The translations under genes were made by a program, and so were the position numbers. Shown piece after piece: positions 7,652 through 14,577 of a stretch of DNA of 34,230 nucleotides (the stretch's first letter is position 1; the number at the start of each line of letters is the position of its first letter). The notes under the pieces are model-generated. The model ran no database searches, had not been told where the DNA came from, and worked only from the letters and a program-made list of their open reading frames with translations. The DNA is from Treponema sp. (lineage in GTDB: Bacteria; Spirochaetota; Spirochaetia; Treponematales; Breznakiellaceae): the NCBI GenBank assembly GCA_031268385.1, contig JAIRXH010000142.1:1-34230 (forward strand), written 5' to 3'.

Positions 7652-7724
7652 TGGAGAATGGGGGATTCGAACCCCCGGCCTATAGATTGCGAACCTATCG
7701 CTCTACCAACTGAGCTAATTCCCC
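7652..7724 (-). tRNA. tRNA-Ala, anticodon CGC
   Basis: The reverse complement folds as a full 73-nt cloverleaf. The acceptor is GGGGAAT/ATTCTCC with the G3-U70 wobble pair that is the classic alanine identity element. The D arm is GCTC...GAGC, the anticodon loop TTCGCAA (CGC at 34-36) on an ATAGG/TCTAT stem, and the T arm GGGGG-TTCGAAT-CCCCC. The discriminator base is A. The 3' CCA is not encoded and must be added after transcription. The tRNA reads GCG codons, which are common in this GC-rich sequence. It stands alone with its own strong promoter. Confidence 0.97.
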
Positions 7725-7773
7725 GGCCGGATCTTATGGCATAACGGACCATGCCGAAAGCCTCGGATGCATT

Positions 7774-7802
7774 ATCATAGCAATGTTGATATAATTGATC
7801 AA
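7774..7802 (-). promoter_or_regulatory. sigma70-like promoter of tRNA-Ala
   Basis: On the minus strand, TTGATC (complement of 7797-7802), exactly 17 bp, then TATGAT (complement of 7774-7779). The -10 lies about 50 bp before the mature tRNA 5' end, which implies a short 5' leader for RNase P to remove. Confidence 0.65.
7787..7795 (+). promoter_or_regulatory. Extended -10 promoter placing a leaderless start at 7804
   Basis: TGATATAAT carries a consensus TATAAT (7790-7795) with a TGn extension. The ATG of the glycosyltransferase is only 9 bp downstream of the hexamer and has no Shine-Dalgarno sequence. Transcription would begin almost at the start codon. It interleaves with the divergent tRNA promoter. 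Confidence 0.5.
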
Positions 7803-7803
7803 T

Positions 7804-8940
7804 ATGGTTTCGCTGCTGTTCAATATTTTCCGTTTCGGCTTTGCCCTGGTCTTTGTCGCTCTCCACGCGGCCCTTATGGCGGGTTTTCTCCGGGAATGGA
7901 CGCGGGACCGGAAGGCCGCCGGGAAAACACGGAAAAGGGAGGATCTTCCCAGGGTATCGGTGATTGTCCCCTTCCGCAACGAAAGCCTTCGGATAGGGGG
8001 GCTCCTGCGGACACTCGGAGATCAGAATTATCCCGGAGCCGAGTATATTTTTATCGACGACCGTTCCACCGACGACGGCCCCCTCGCGCTTGCCCGTTTT
8101 ACGGAGGGAAGGAAGGACTGCCGCGTCATCACTCTTGCCGAGAATCCGGGGCCAAATCACAAACAGTACGCCATAGGCCGGGGCATAGAGGCCGCCGGGG
8201 GAAACCTGCTTCTTTTTACGGACGCCGACTGCGAAGTGCCCCCCGGCTGGATTCTGGCCATGGCCGGACGCATGGCGGATGAACGGGTGGGGGTGATCAT
8301 AGGGCCGGTTTTCAGGAAATACGGCAGGGGCTTTTTTTACTTTTATCAGTGTATCGATCACGCGATGCGGTACATGTACCTGGCCGCTTCCACGGGACTC
8401 GGCGCCGCCGGGGGCGGTTTCGGGAACAACCTTATCCTCCGCCGGGAATGCCTTGACCGTATAGGCGGCTACGGATCGGTACCCCCTTCGCCGACCGAGG
8501 ACGCCGCGCTTGTATCCCGCATCCGTTCCCTTTCGGGCTTTGAGGTCCGTTCGGCCGTCGGGAAGGACAGCCATGTGTTTACCCGGCCGGAACATTCCTG
8601 GGCCGCTTTTCTCAACCAGACGCTCCGCTGGAACAACGGCGGGCTGTTCAGCGCCGATCCCCTGACCCGGACAGGCTTTGGCGGCCTCATGATCTCCATA
8701 TCAATGGGGATCATCGCCATTCCCTTCCTGCCCTTCTTTCCGGGCCTGTGGCCGCTGCCGGCGGCGGTTCTGTGCTCCATGCTCATGAACACCGCCGCCG
8801 TCCTGGGCATGGGAAGCGTTCCCTGTGGAAACGCGGCGGGCTATGTTCTTCAGCTTCTCTTTACCCCTGCCTGGATGACGCTGCTTACCATACTGGGCTT
8901 TCTGGGTTTCAGGACGGACTGGAAGGGAAGCCGCTTCTGA
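7804..8940 (+). CDS. Family 2 glycosyltransferase, membrane-anchored
   Basis: This inverting GT-A glycosyltransferase of about 378 aa has an N-terminal signal anchor (residues 5-25) and three or so hydrophobic helices at the C-terminus (about 295-370), so the catalytic domain faces the cytoplasm at the membrane. Motifs in order: VSVIVPFRNES near residue 49, FIDDRSTDD near 83, the metal-binding FTDADCE near 137, PTEDAAL near 230, and the QxxRW-type QTLRWNNGG near 275. These place it with processive or lipid-linked GT2 enzymes rather than secreted ones. Donor and acceptor are unknown, and no polysaccharide cluster surrounds it. The start is taken at ATG 7804; a TTG at 7795 is in frame but lies inside the -10 element. 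Confidence 0.9.
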   Translation: MVSLLFNIFRFGFALVFVALHAALMAGFLREWTRDRKAAGKTRKREDLPRVSVIVPFRNESLRIGGLLRTLGDQNYPGAEYIFIDDRSTDDGPLALARFTEGRKDCRVITLAENPGPNHKQYAIGRGIEAAGGNLLLFTDADCEVPPGWILAMAGRMADERVGVIIGPVFRKYGRGFFYFYQCIDHAMRYMYLAASTGLGAAGGGFGNNLILRRECLDRIGGYGSVPPSPTEDAALVSRIRSLSGFEVRSAVGKDSHVFTRPEHSWAAFLNQTLRWNNGGLFSADPLTRTGFGGLMISISMGIIAIPFLPFFPGLWPLPAAVLCSMLMNTAAVLGMGSVPCGNAAGYVLQLLFTPAWMTLLTILGFLGFRTDWKGSRF

Positions 8941-8956
8941 GACCGGAAGCCGCCTT

Positions 8957-10042
8957 TTATATGACGCCTGTCATCCAGCCTTTGGCGTCCGGAAGGGTTC
9001 CGTACTGGATTCCCTTGAGGGTGTCCCGTATATACGCGGTAAATTCCCCTGTTTTGCCGCCGTTAAAGACCGCCTTCTTCCCCTGATGGGTAAGGGACTC
9101 TATGGGGGTTGCCCCGGCGGCCGTACCGCTGACAAAACATTCCATTGTTTCACCAAGCGCTTCCTCAATGTCTATCTTCCGCTCGCCGACCTTTATGCCC
9201 TTGTCACGGGCCAGTTCTATAATGCTGGCCCTCGTTATTCCCGGAAGTATGGTATCTCCCAGTTCGGGCGTTACCAGTTCACCGGATTTAAGGCGGAAGA
9301 AGATGTTGCAGGATGAACCTTCCTCCACGTATTTGCGGTGTACCGCGTCAAGAAAGACGCATTCCATGTAACCCGATTCGGCGGCCTCATGCTTGGCAAG
9401 GGCGGCTATCACATAATTGGAGCTGGCCTTGATCCAGCCGGTTCCCCTGGGCGTCGCCCTGATCCGGTCCGTGACGACGGCGTCAAAATTGCCCGCGGAA
9501 AAATAGGAGCTTACCGGCGTACAGATTATCACAACCCAAGGGTCGCGGCATGTATTTACCCCTATGCCCCCTTCGGCGTAGGTAAAGGGCCGCACATACA
9601 CAGAATCGGCGGTCATGAAGGAATCTTTTTCCCATTCCGTCTTGTAGTGCGGCCTGAAGCCCATTTCGGCGTTCCGGCGCACCGTTTCGGCGCAGGCCCT
9701 GACGAAGATCTCTTCGGGGAAAGGAGGCATAAAAAGGCCCTTCATTGACTTGTAAAAACGGGACGCGTTCCGCTCCGGCCTGAAAAGCGAAAGCCCGCCG
9801 TTTCTCTGGGGCATCGCCTTGAGTCCCTCGAAACAGCCGAGCCCGTACTGGGTGGTGTAGTTTACCAGCGGCATGTCGCTGAAAAAATTCCGGGAATTGC
9901 CGAGTTTTTCCAGTTCATCCCCGGACAGAGCCGCTTCCTCATCGGGCTTTCTGTGGGGTTTTTCCAGGTACTCTTCTTTCCAGGTCCCGTTCGCGTATTT
10001 TGCCCGGAATACCACGGGATAACTGTTTAATGCAAAGGCCAT
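8957..10042 (-). CDS. ilvE: Branched-chain amino acid aminotransferase
   Basis: This PLP-dependent fold-IV aminotransferase interconverts leucine, isoleucine and valine with their 2-oxo acids, using glutamate/2-oxoglutarate in the cytoplasm. At 361 aa it belongs to the longer, eukaryote-like BCAT branch. Recognisable elements are GLGCFEGLKAMPQRNG near residue 67, the PLP lysine K205 in GWIKASSNY, EEGSSCNIFF near residue 243 and FVSGTAAGATPI near the C-terminus. The ATG at 10042 follows AGGAGG; an upstream extension of the frame to 10237 has no start support and runs through the promoter. It ends 16 bp from the glycosyltransferase stop, so the two genes converge. Confidence 0.94.
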   Translation of the reverse strand: MAFALNSYPVVFRAKYANGTWKEEYLEKPHRKPDEEAALSGDELEKLGNSRNFFSDMPLVNYTTQYGLGCFEGLKAMPQRNGGLSLFRPERNASRFYKSMKGLFMPPFPEEIFVRACAETVRRNAEMGFRPHYKTEWEKDSFMTADSVYVRPFTYAEGGIGVNTCRDPWVVIICTPVSSYFSAGNFDAVVTDRIRATPRGTGWIKASSNYVIAALAKHEAAESGYMECVFLDAVHRKYVEEGSSCNIFFRLKSGELVTPELGDTILPGITRASIIELARDKGIKVGERKIDIEEALGETMECFVSGTAAGATPIESLTHQGKKAVFNGGKTGEFTAYIRDTLKGIQYGTLPDAKGWMTGVI

Positions 10043-10103
10043 TGTATTCCTCCTGCCTGCCTGATGACTGAAAACGCAGCCTGTACGTAATTGGTACAAC
10101 TCA

Positions 10104-10132
10104 AGAATACCATGTTGAAGGTTTTGTAACAA
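10104..10132 (-). promoter_or_regulatory. Promoter of ilvE
   Basis: On the minus strand, TTGTTA (complement of 10127-10132), 17 bp, then TGGTATTCT with -10 TATTCT (complement of 10104-10109) and a TGn extension. It leaves a leader of about 55 nt before the ilvE ATG. Confidence 0.55.
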
Positions 10133-10169
10133 GCAAGTTTTACGGTGCATTGCATTCAGGGGGCGTTCT

Positions 10170-11303
10170 GTGGGATTATGGGATATGGCTTTAAACTGCG
10201 GCATCGTGGGGCTTCCCAATGTGGGCAAGTCCACCATTTTTTCGGCGCTGAGTTCCGCCCGCGCCGAGGCGGCGAATTATCCCTTCTGTACCATCAACCC
10301 CAATGTGGGTACAGTCGATGTCCCCGATTCGAGGCTTGCAAAACTCACGGAAATCTTCAGGCCCGCGCGTACCGTGCCGGCGTCCGTGGAATTTGTTGAT
10401 ATCGCGGGCCTTGTCAGGGGAGCGTCAAGGGGCGAAGGGCTGGGAAACCAGTTTCTTTCCCACATACGCGAGGTGGGCGTCATAGCGCATGTGGTGCGCT
10501 GTTTTGAAGATCCCGACATCATCCATGTAAACAACCGCGTCGATCCCGAAGACGATATGGAAACCGTCAATATCGAGCTGGCCCTTGCCGATCTGCAAAC
10601 GCTTGCCAAAAGGCGGGAGCGGGCGGAGAGGTCTCTCAAGGTTCAGGGAAAGGACGAAAAGAAAAACGCCGAAACGGTTCTTTCCGCGCTGGACGCGATA
10701 GCCCCCGCGCTGGAACAGGGAAAACCCGCCCGTTCCGTTCCGCTTTCCCCCGAACAGGAAGACGCCGTATACGACTGCCATTTTATCACCATGAAAAAAC
10801 AGCTTTATGTCTGTAATGTTGACGAACAGACGATACGGAACGGAACGGGCGTATCCGCGCCGGTTGGGGCGGTACGGAAACGGGCCGCCGCCGAAGGGGC
10901 CGGGCTTGTGTGTATCTGCGGAAAATTCGAGGCGGAGCTTGCCGACATCACGGACGGCGCGGAAAAATCCGCCTTTCTCGCCGAATTGGGCCTTGAAGAA
11001 TCGGGACTTTCCGCCCTGATACACGCGGCGTACCGGCTTCTGGGGTTGTATACCTTTTTTACCGCCGGCGCGGATGAATGCCGGGCCTGGACCATTCATT
11101 CGGGCGACACCGCCCCGCGCGCCGCGGGAGTGATACATACGGACTTTGAAAAAGGCTTCATCAAGGCGGAAGTGTATTCCTTTGACGACATTGTACAATA
11201 CGGAACCGAGGCGAAAATAAGGGAGGCGGGAAAATACCGCGTCGAGGGAAAAGACTATGTTGTCCGCGACGGGGATGTGATGTTCTTCAAATTCAACGTG
11301 TAG
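10170..11303 (+). CDS. ychF: Redox-regulated ATPase/GTPase YchF (Obg family)
   Basis: This ribosome-associated P-loop NTPase of the OBG/YchF subgroup, also called OLA1-like, preferentially binds ATP in characterised members. G1 is GLPNVGKST near residue 14, the DIAGLVRGAS switch is near 75, and the C-terminal TGS domain (about 290-377) ends in VVRDGDVMFFKFNV as in nearly all YchF proteins. The GTG at 10170 is used because AGGGGG lies 6 nt upstream. The family more often begins MALNCGIVG, which corresponds to ATG 10185 but lacks a ribosome site, so the true start may be five codons later. It diverges from ilvE and converges with the C39-like gene. Confidence 0.94.
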   Translation: MGLWDMALNCGIVGLPNVGKSTIFSALSSARAEAANYPFCTINPNVGTVDVPDSRLAKLTEIFRPARTVPASVEFVDIAGLVRGASRGEGLGNQFLSHIREVGVIAHVVRCFEDPDIIHVNNRVDPEDDMETVNIELALADLQTLAKRRERAERSLKVQGKDEKKNAETVLSALDAIAPALEQGKPARSVPLSPEQEDAVYDCHFITMKKQLYVCNVDEQTIRNGTGVSAPVGAVRKRAAAEGAGLVCICGKFEAELADITDGAEKSAFLAELGLEESGLSALIHAAYRLLGLYTFFTAGADECRAWTIHSGDTAPRAAGVIHTDFEKGFIKAEVYSFDDIVQYGTEAKIREAGKYRVEGKDYVVRDGDVMFFKFNV

Positions 11304-11341
11304 GAATCAGGCGCGCCGAAACAGCCGGCCTTACCGGCCAC

Positions 11342-11355
11342 CCCGCTATGGCGGG
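11342..11355. terminator. Short hairpin between convergent ychF and peptidase genes
   Basis: CCCGC (11342-11346) pairs with GCGGG (11351-11355) over TATG, in the 59-bp gap between two convergent stops. No U-tract is present, so it is a tentative terminator. Confidence 0.3.
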
Positions 11356-11362
11356 CCGCGCG

Positions 11363-13135
11363 TCAGTTGCCTTTCCGGGGAACCACTATCATGTCCGGCC
11401 GGCGGAGGGAACCCAGCAGTTCAACCGACGGATAATACCGGTTCCGGCCCATCATGCTGATGTCGTCCCCATAGCGGAAGCTGTTCGATCCCCAGTCGCT
11501 GGGAATAGGATCGTAGATGACAAAATATTCACCGTCAAGCGAATAGCCCTTGATCACAATGTAGTGTCCCACCGAATCATTGTAGTATTTGCCGAAGAGA
11601 TCCTGGGAGGGATCCTGGCGGGTGGTTTTGACGCCGCTGGTGTGGAACAGCACGACGGCTATGCCGCCCGCGTCGATTACGTCCTTTACCTGCTGCACGG
11701 TCCTTACCGGGGAAATTACCGCCGGAACGTCCTCTCCCTTTATGACGGCGAACAGTTCTTCAAGACTGGTTCCGCCTTCCCCCTGCCACCCCACTGATTC
11801 GCGCACCGAGGAAACGGGGAAGTACTTTCCTATGGACCAGCCTATGGCCATGGAGGCCGAAGCCGGGCCGCAGTTTGAGGTTGTGCCGGTGTTGAACTGG
11901 GTGCGGTACCAGTTGAAATTTTCCTGGGCGGCGGCGGCGTGCATGGTGGGGACGGGGCTTACAAAGATGGAGTAGTACTGTTCAGGGTGGCTTGCCTCCC
12001 GCACGGTAAGCCCGTAGAAACCGGGCCTGGTAAACCTGACCTTGGTAAGGTACTGATCCGATTCGCTGAAATCCAGAGGCGCCGCGGCGACGGACGGATA
12101 ACGGGCCACGGCGGTGATGACGCCGTTTACCACAAAGAAATCCTCCGGCGAGGAAAGCGTTATGAATTTGGTCGTGCTGTATTCGGCCGCCGATCCCGGA
12201 TGGGGCACATCTATATAGACTGAATTGGAACGGTAAATGACCCCCGAGGCGTCACGGGCGGTAAGCCGGGCCACATAGGTTTTGGGTACGGTATACTCGT
12301 ATATGGGATCGGGCCTGAACCCGCGTTTTCCGTCGCCGAAATCCCACTCAAAGGACTGCAGGTTTTCCGCCGGAGGGTCCACAATGGAGAAATGCACCGT
12401 AAGGCCCGAACCCGCCACATCCCCGCTGGCCCTTGTTTCGTAGGAAATGCGCGCCGGCCGCGGCCCCGCCGAAGCGGCGGTATTCCGCCGGGGCTGGCGG
12501 GCCATCTGCCGGGAGGCCGTCTCCTGGTTGTCGTAGGAGGGAATTTTGATGACGGTTCCGACCCGTATCTTGTTGGGATTGGCAATGCGGTTATAGTAGG
12601 CCAGAACATCGAGGGGAATGGAATACGCGTAGGCGATTTCCGAAAGTGTCTCCTTGGGCCTGACACGGTATTCAAAATCAACGGAACGATCCGTTTCCGC
12701 GGTTCCCGCCCCGGTGCGGTCTTCGCGGCCGTCCCAGGCGGAAAGCGCCGCCCAGTCCTGATCCTCGGGGGGCAGTACCAGTATGTCCGGAAGGGATCCT
12801 TCCGCCGTGAAATCCGCCGCGCCGTTCAGCACGGCGGCCATGTTGTCCGGGGGCAGTTCCGGGGACGTGAGCGCGAATGAAACAAGGAAAACCGCTCCGG
12901 CCCCCAAAAGGCCAATACATGCGATAAAGGCGGCCCTGGGTACAAACGGATTGCCATACGCCGCGCGGACCAGGCCGCGCGGAAGATCCCGCGCGCCGGC
13001 CGCGAAGGCCCTTAAACCGGCCGCGGCAATTTTCCAAAAACCCCGGAACGGAAATGCGGCGTGTAATCCCGTATGACGCGGCGATATGCGCGGCCGGCGT
13101 TTTGCCGGTTTCTGGTTCAGTAACAACCCCTCCAT
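11363..13135 (-). CDS. LysM-PKD-C39-like peptidase domain protein, membrane-anchored
   Basis: A 590-aa predicted envelope protein of unknown substrate. A basic N-terminal region (about 1-70) precedes one membrane helix (about 75-97, AFIACIGLLGAGAVFLVSF). A LysM peptidoglycan-binding domain spans about 154-201 (VRPKETLSEIAYAYSIP). A PKD-like beta domain at about 245-308 carries FEWDFGDG. The C-terminus (about 405-590) is a papain-like C39 peptidase-type domain with C422 in TSNCGPASASMAIGW, H524 in SVGHYIVIKGY and D542 in FVIYDP, a plausible triad. Stand-alone C39-like proteins may act outside bacteriocin export, for example in cell-wall or surface protein processing; that is inference. The ATG at 13135 is used: GAGGAG lies upstream but rather far (11 nt). 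The frame extends 32 codons further without support. Confidence 0.82.
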   Translation of the reverse strand: MEGLLLNQKPAKRRPRISPRHTGLHAAFPFRGFWKIAAAGLRAFAAGARDLPRGLVRAAYGNPFVPRAAFIACIGLLGAGAVFLVSFALTSPELPPDNMAAVLNGAADFTAEGSLPDILVLPPEDQDWAALSAWDGREDRTGAGTAETDRSVDFEYRVRPKETLSEIAYAYSIPLDVLAYYNRIANPNKIRVGTVIKIPSYDNQETASRQMARQPRRNTAASAGPRPARISYETRASGDVAGSGLTVHFSIVDPPAENLQSFEWDFGDGKRGFRPDPIYEYTVPKTYVARLTARDASGVIYRSNSVYIDVPHPGSAAEYSTTKFITLSSPEDFFVVNGVITAVARYPSVAAAPLDFSESDQYLTKVRFTRPGFYGLTVREASHPEQYYSIFVSPVPTMHAAAAQENFNWYRTQFNTGTTSNCGPASASMAIGWSIGKYFPVSSVRESVGWQGEGGTSLEELFAVIKGEDVPAVISPVRTVQQVKDVIDAGGIAVVLFHTSGVKTTRQDPSQDLFGKYYNDSVGHYIVIKGYSLDGEYFVIYDPIPSDWGSNSFRYGDDISMMGRNRYYPSVELLGSLRRPDMIVVPRKGN

Positions 13136-13262
13136 TGTAAACGGTACTCCTCGTTCAATTATCGGACAAAAAAGAACTTTTCTACGCGAATTTCCGAAAC
13201 GATCCCGAAAAATCCGCATCGCCTGAAACACGGAATATGAGGACAGACTTCACCATTCGCGT

Positions 13263-13295
13263 TAACGCCGATTGGCCGCACGTCAATCGGCGTTA
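13263..13295. repeat. Perfect 12-bp inverted repeat between PCMT-like and C39-like genes
   Basis: TAACGCCGATTG (13263-13274) and CAATCGGCGTTA (13284-13295) are exact reverse complements around a 9-nt loop. It lies in the 209-bp gap between two minus-strand genes. No U-tract follows on either strand, so it could be an operator, an RNA processing or stability hairpin, or a non-canonical terminator. Confidence 0.5.
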
Positions 13296-13344
13296 CCCTG
13301 TATTCCCGGTATTTACTATATCGCGGAAAAACGCGCTTGTCCAC

Positions 13345-14385
13345 TTATTCTTCCGTCTGGAAGGCCCTGTAGGAACTGCCCGCCTCATTGCGGAAGGGAA
13401 TGAATTTGACACCCATTCCGTTGTAGACATCCCGGCGGCTTATGGCGATGGAGCCTGATTCGGTCACTTCCTTTTTGACTTCCATGATGTACTGCCGGCT
13501 TGGGGGGCCCAGGGGCAGCACCATGATTCCACCCGGTTTAAGCTGCCTGAGAAGGGGAGGGGGTATGTGATCGATGGAACAGGTTACGATGATCTTGTCA
13601 AAGGGGGCGTATTTTTCCCATCCGTAATACCCGTCGTCCAGTTTACGGTTAATGGAGTTGTAGGAAGGGAAAGATTTTTCGAAATCCCGGTAGAGTTGAT
13701 CCGTTTCTATAAAGAGCGGTTTGATAATTTCTATTGTGTACACTTCGGTTGTCAGGTAGGAAAGTATGGCCGACTGATACCCGGAGCCGGTGCCTATTTC
13801 CAGGACTTTGTCGCCGGGCTGTATGTTCAGCGTGGTGGTCATCATGGCGACAACATCCGGGTCGGTAATGGTGGCCCCGTATCCTATGGGAAGCCAGGTA
13901 TCGGCGTATTCGAAACCCCGGTTCGCCGCGCGGACAAAATGTTCGCGGGGGACAAGGAGAAAGGCGCGCAAATCTTCCGTCCGCTTTAATTCTTTTGAAT
14001 TCTTGACAAAACTTTCCGCCAGTTCCCATCTTTTTTCAAGAAAATCGGGGGAATCGCTCCTGTTGGCCTGCATCCAGGAAAGCCAGGCCTCCCTGGTTTC
14101 TATGGGCATGGACTGGGCAAATCCCGGACCGTTGTACTTTCTGACTCCCGGAAGCGTTTCATAGGCAAGACCGTACTCCGGGCTGTCCTTTCCCTTTTCG
14201 GCGGCTATTTTGGTAACTTCCTCCACCGCCGACCGCGCCGCCACCTCTTCATACGCCGCGACCCGTTCCGATTTTGCGGAAACCGCGAGGGGAAGAAGCA
14301 GGCCGAACAGGAAACCCAGCATGAGGCCGCTTACCATGATAATGACGTTAAAGGCAGAGACTGTCCGCCTGAAAAAAGAAAACAT
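13345..14385 (-). CDS. Membrane-anchored PCMT-like (protein-L-isoaspartate O-methyltransferase family) protein
   Basis: A 346-aa protein with an N-terminal hydrophobic helix (about residues 10-36) and a SAM-dependent methyltransferase domain. The PCMT pattern is clear: a helical lead-in with LVPREHFVRAA, then VLEIGTGSGYQSAILSYL (motif I, near residue 185), VYTIEIIKPL (motif post-I), YAPFDKIIVTCSIDHIPPPLLRQLKPGGIMVLPLG (motifs II-III). Classical PCMT is soluble and about 210 aa, so the membrane anchor and about 140 extra N-terminal residues are unusual. Repair of isoaspartate in envelope proteins is an inference. The ATG at 14385 is chosen because a strong promoter has its -10 over the earlier in-frame ATG (14403), which cannot lie on that transcript. 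Confidence 0.82.
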   Translation of the reverse strand: MFSFFRRTVSAFNVIIMVSGLMLGFLFGLLLPLAVSAKSERVAAYEEVAARSAVEEVTKIAAEKGKDSPEYGLAYETLPGVRKYNGPGFAQSMPIETREAWLSWMQANRSDSPDFLEKRWELAESFVKNSKELKRTEDLRAFLLVPREHFVRAANRGFEYADTWLPIGYGATITDPDVVAMMTTTLNIQPGDKVLEIGTGSGYQSAILSYLTTEVYTIEIIKPLFIETDQLYRDFEKSFPSYNSINRKLDDGYYGWEKYAPFDKIIVTCSIDHIPPPLLRQLKPGGIMVLPLGPPSRQYIMEVKKEVTESGSIAISRRDVYNGMGVKFIPFRNEAGSSYRAFQTEE

Positions 14386-14398
14386 ATCCGTGTGCTCA

Positions 14399-14427
14399 AT
14401 CATAGATTTTTGCGGAATGAATGTCAA
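14399..14427 (-). promoter_or_regulatory. Near-consensus sigma70 promoter of the PCMT-like gene
   Basis: On the minus strand, perfect -35 TTGACA (complement of 14422-14427), 17 bp, then -10 TATGAT (complement of 14399-14404). Start of transcription is expected near 14391-14393, only 6-8 nt before the ATG at 14385, so the mRNA is nearly leaderless. Confidence 0.75.
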
Positions 14428-14467
14428 CGCCGCGAATTACCGGCGTTTGCCGTGCCTTGGCGCCTGG

Positions 14468-14496
14468 TTGTGGTTTGTCAAATCCCCGGTTATACT
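14468..14496 (+). promoter_or_regulatory. Promoter of the spermidine-synthase-like gene
   Basis: TTGTGG (14468-14473), 17 bp, TATACT (14491-14496). It is followed by an 80-nt leader with GGAG at 14564-14567 before the ATG at 14578. It is back-to-back with the PCMT-like promoter. Confidence 0.5.
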
Positions 14497-14577
14497 GGAG
14501 GCATTCCCGAAGCCCCGCCGGGTTTGGGGGAATCTTGCTGTTTTGGTTACAACGCCGATCTTTGGAGCGCCTTATTT

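Noticed and set aside
7652-7724. tRNA-adjacent integration site (att)
   Set aside because: No integrase gene and no duplicated tRNA 3' end is visible in the window.
6934-8595. 553-residue open frame on the minus strand
   Set aside because: It runs antisense through the TRAP permease, across the tRNA-Ala gene and into the glycosyltransferase, which is incompatible with a real protein.
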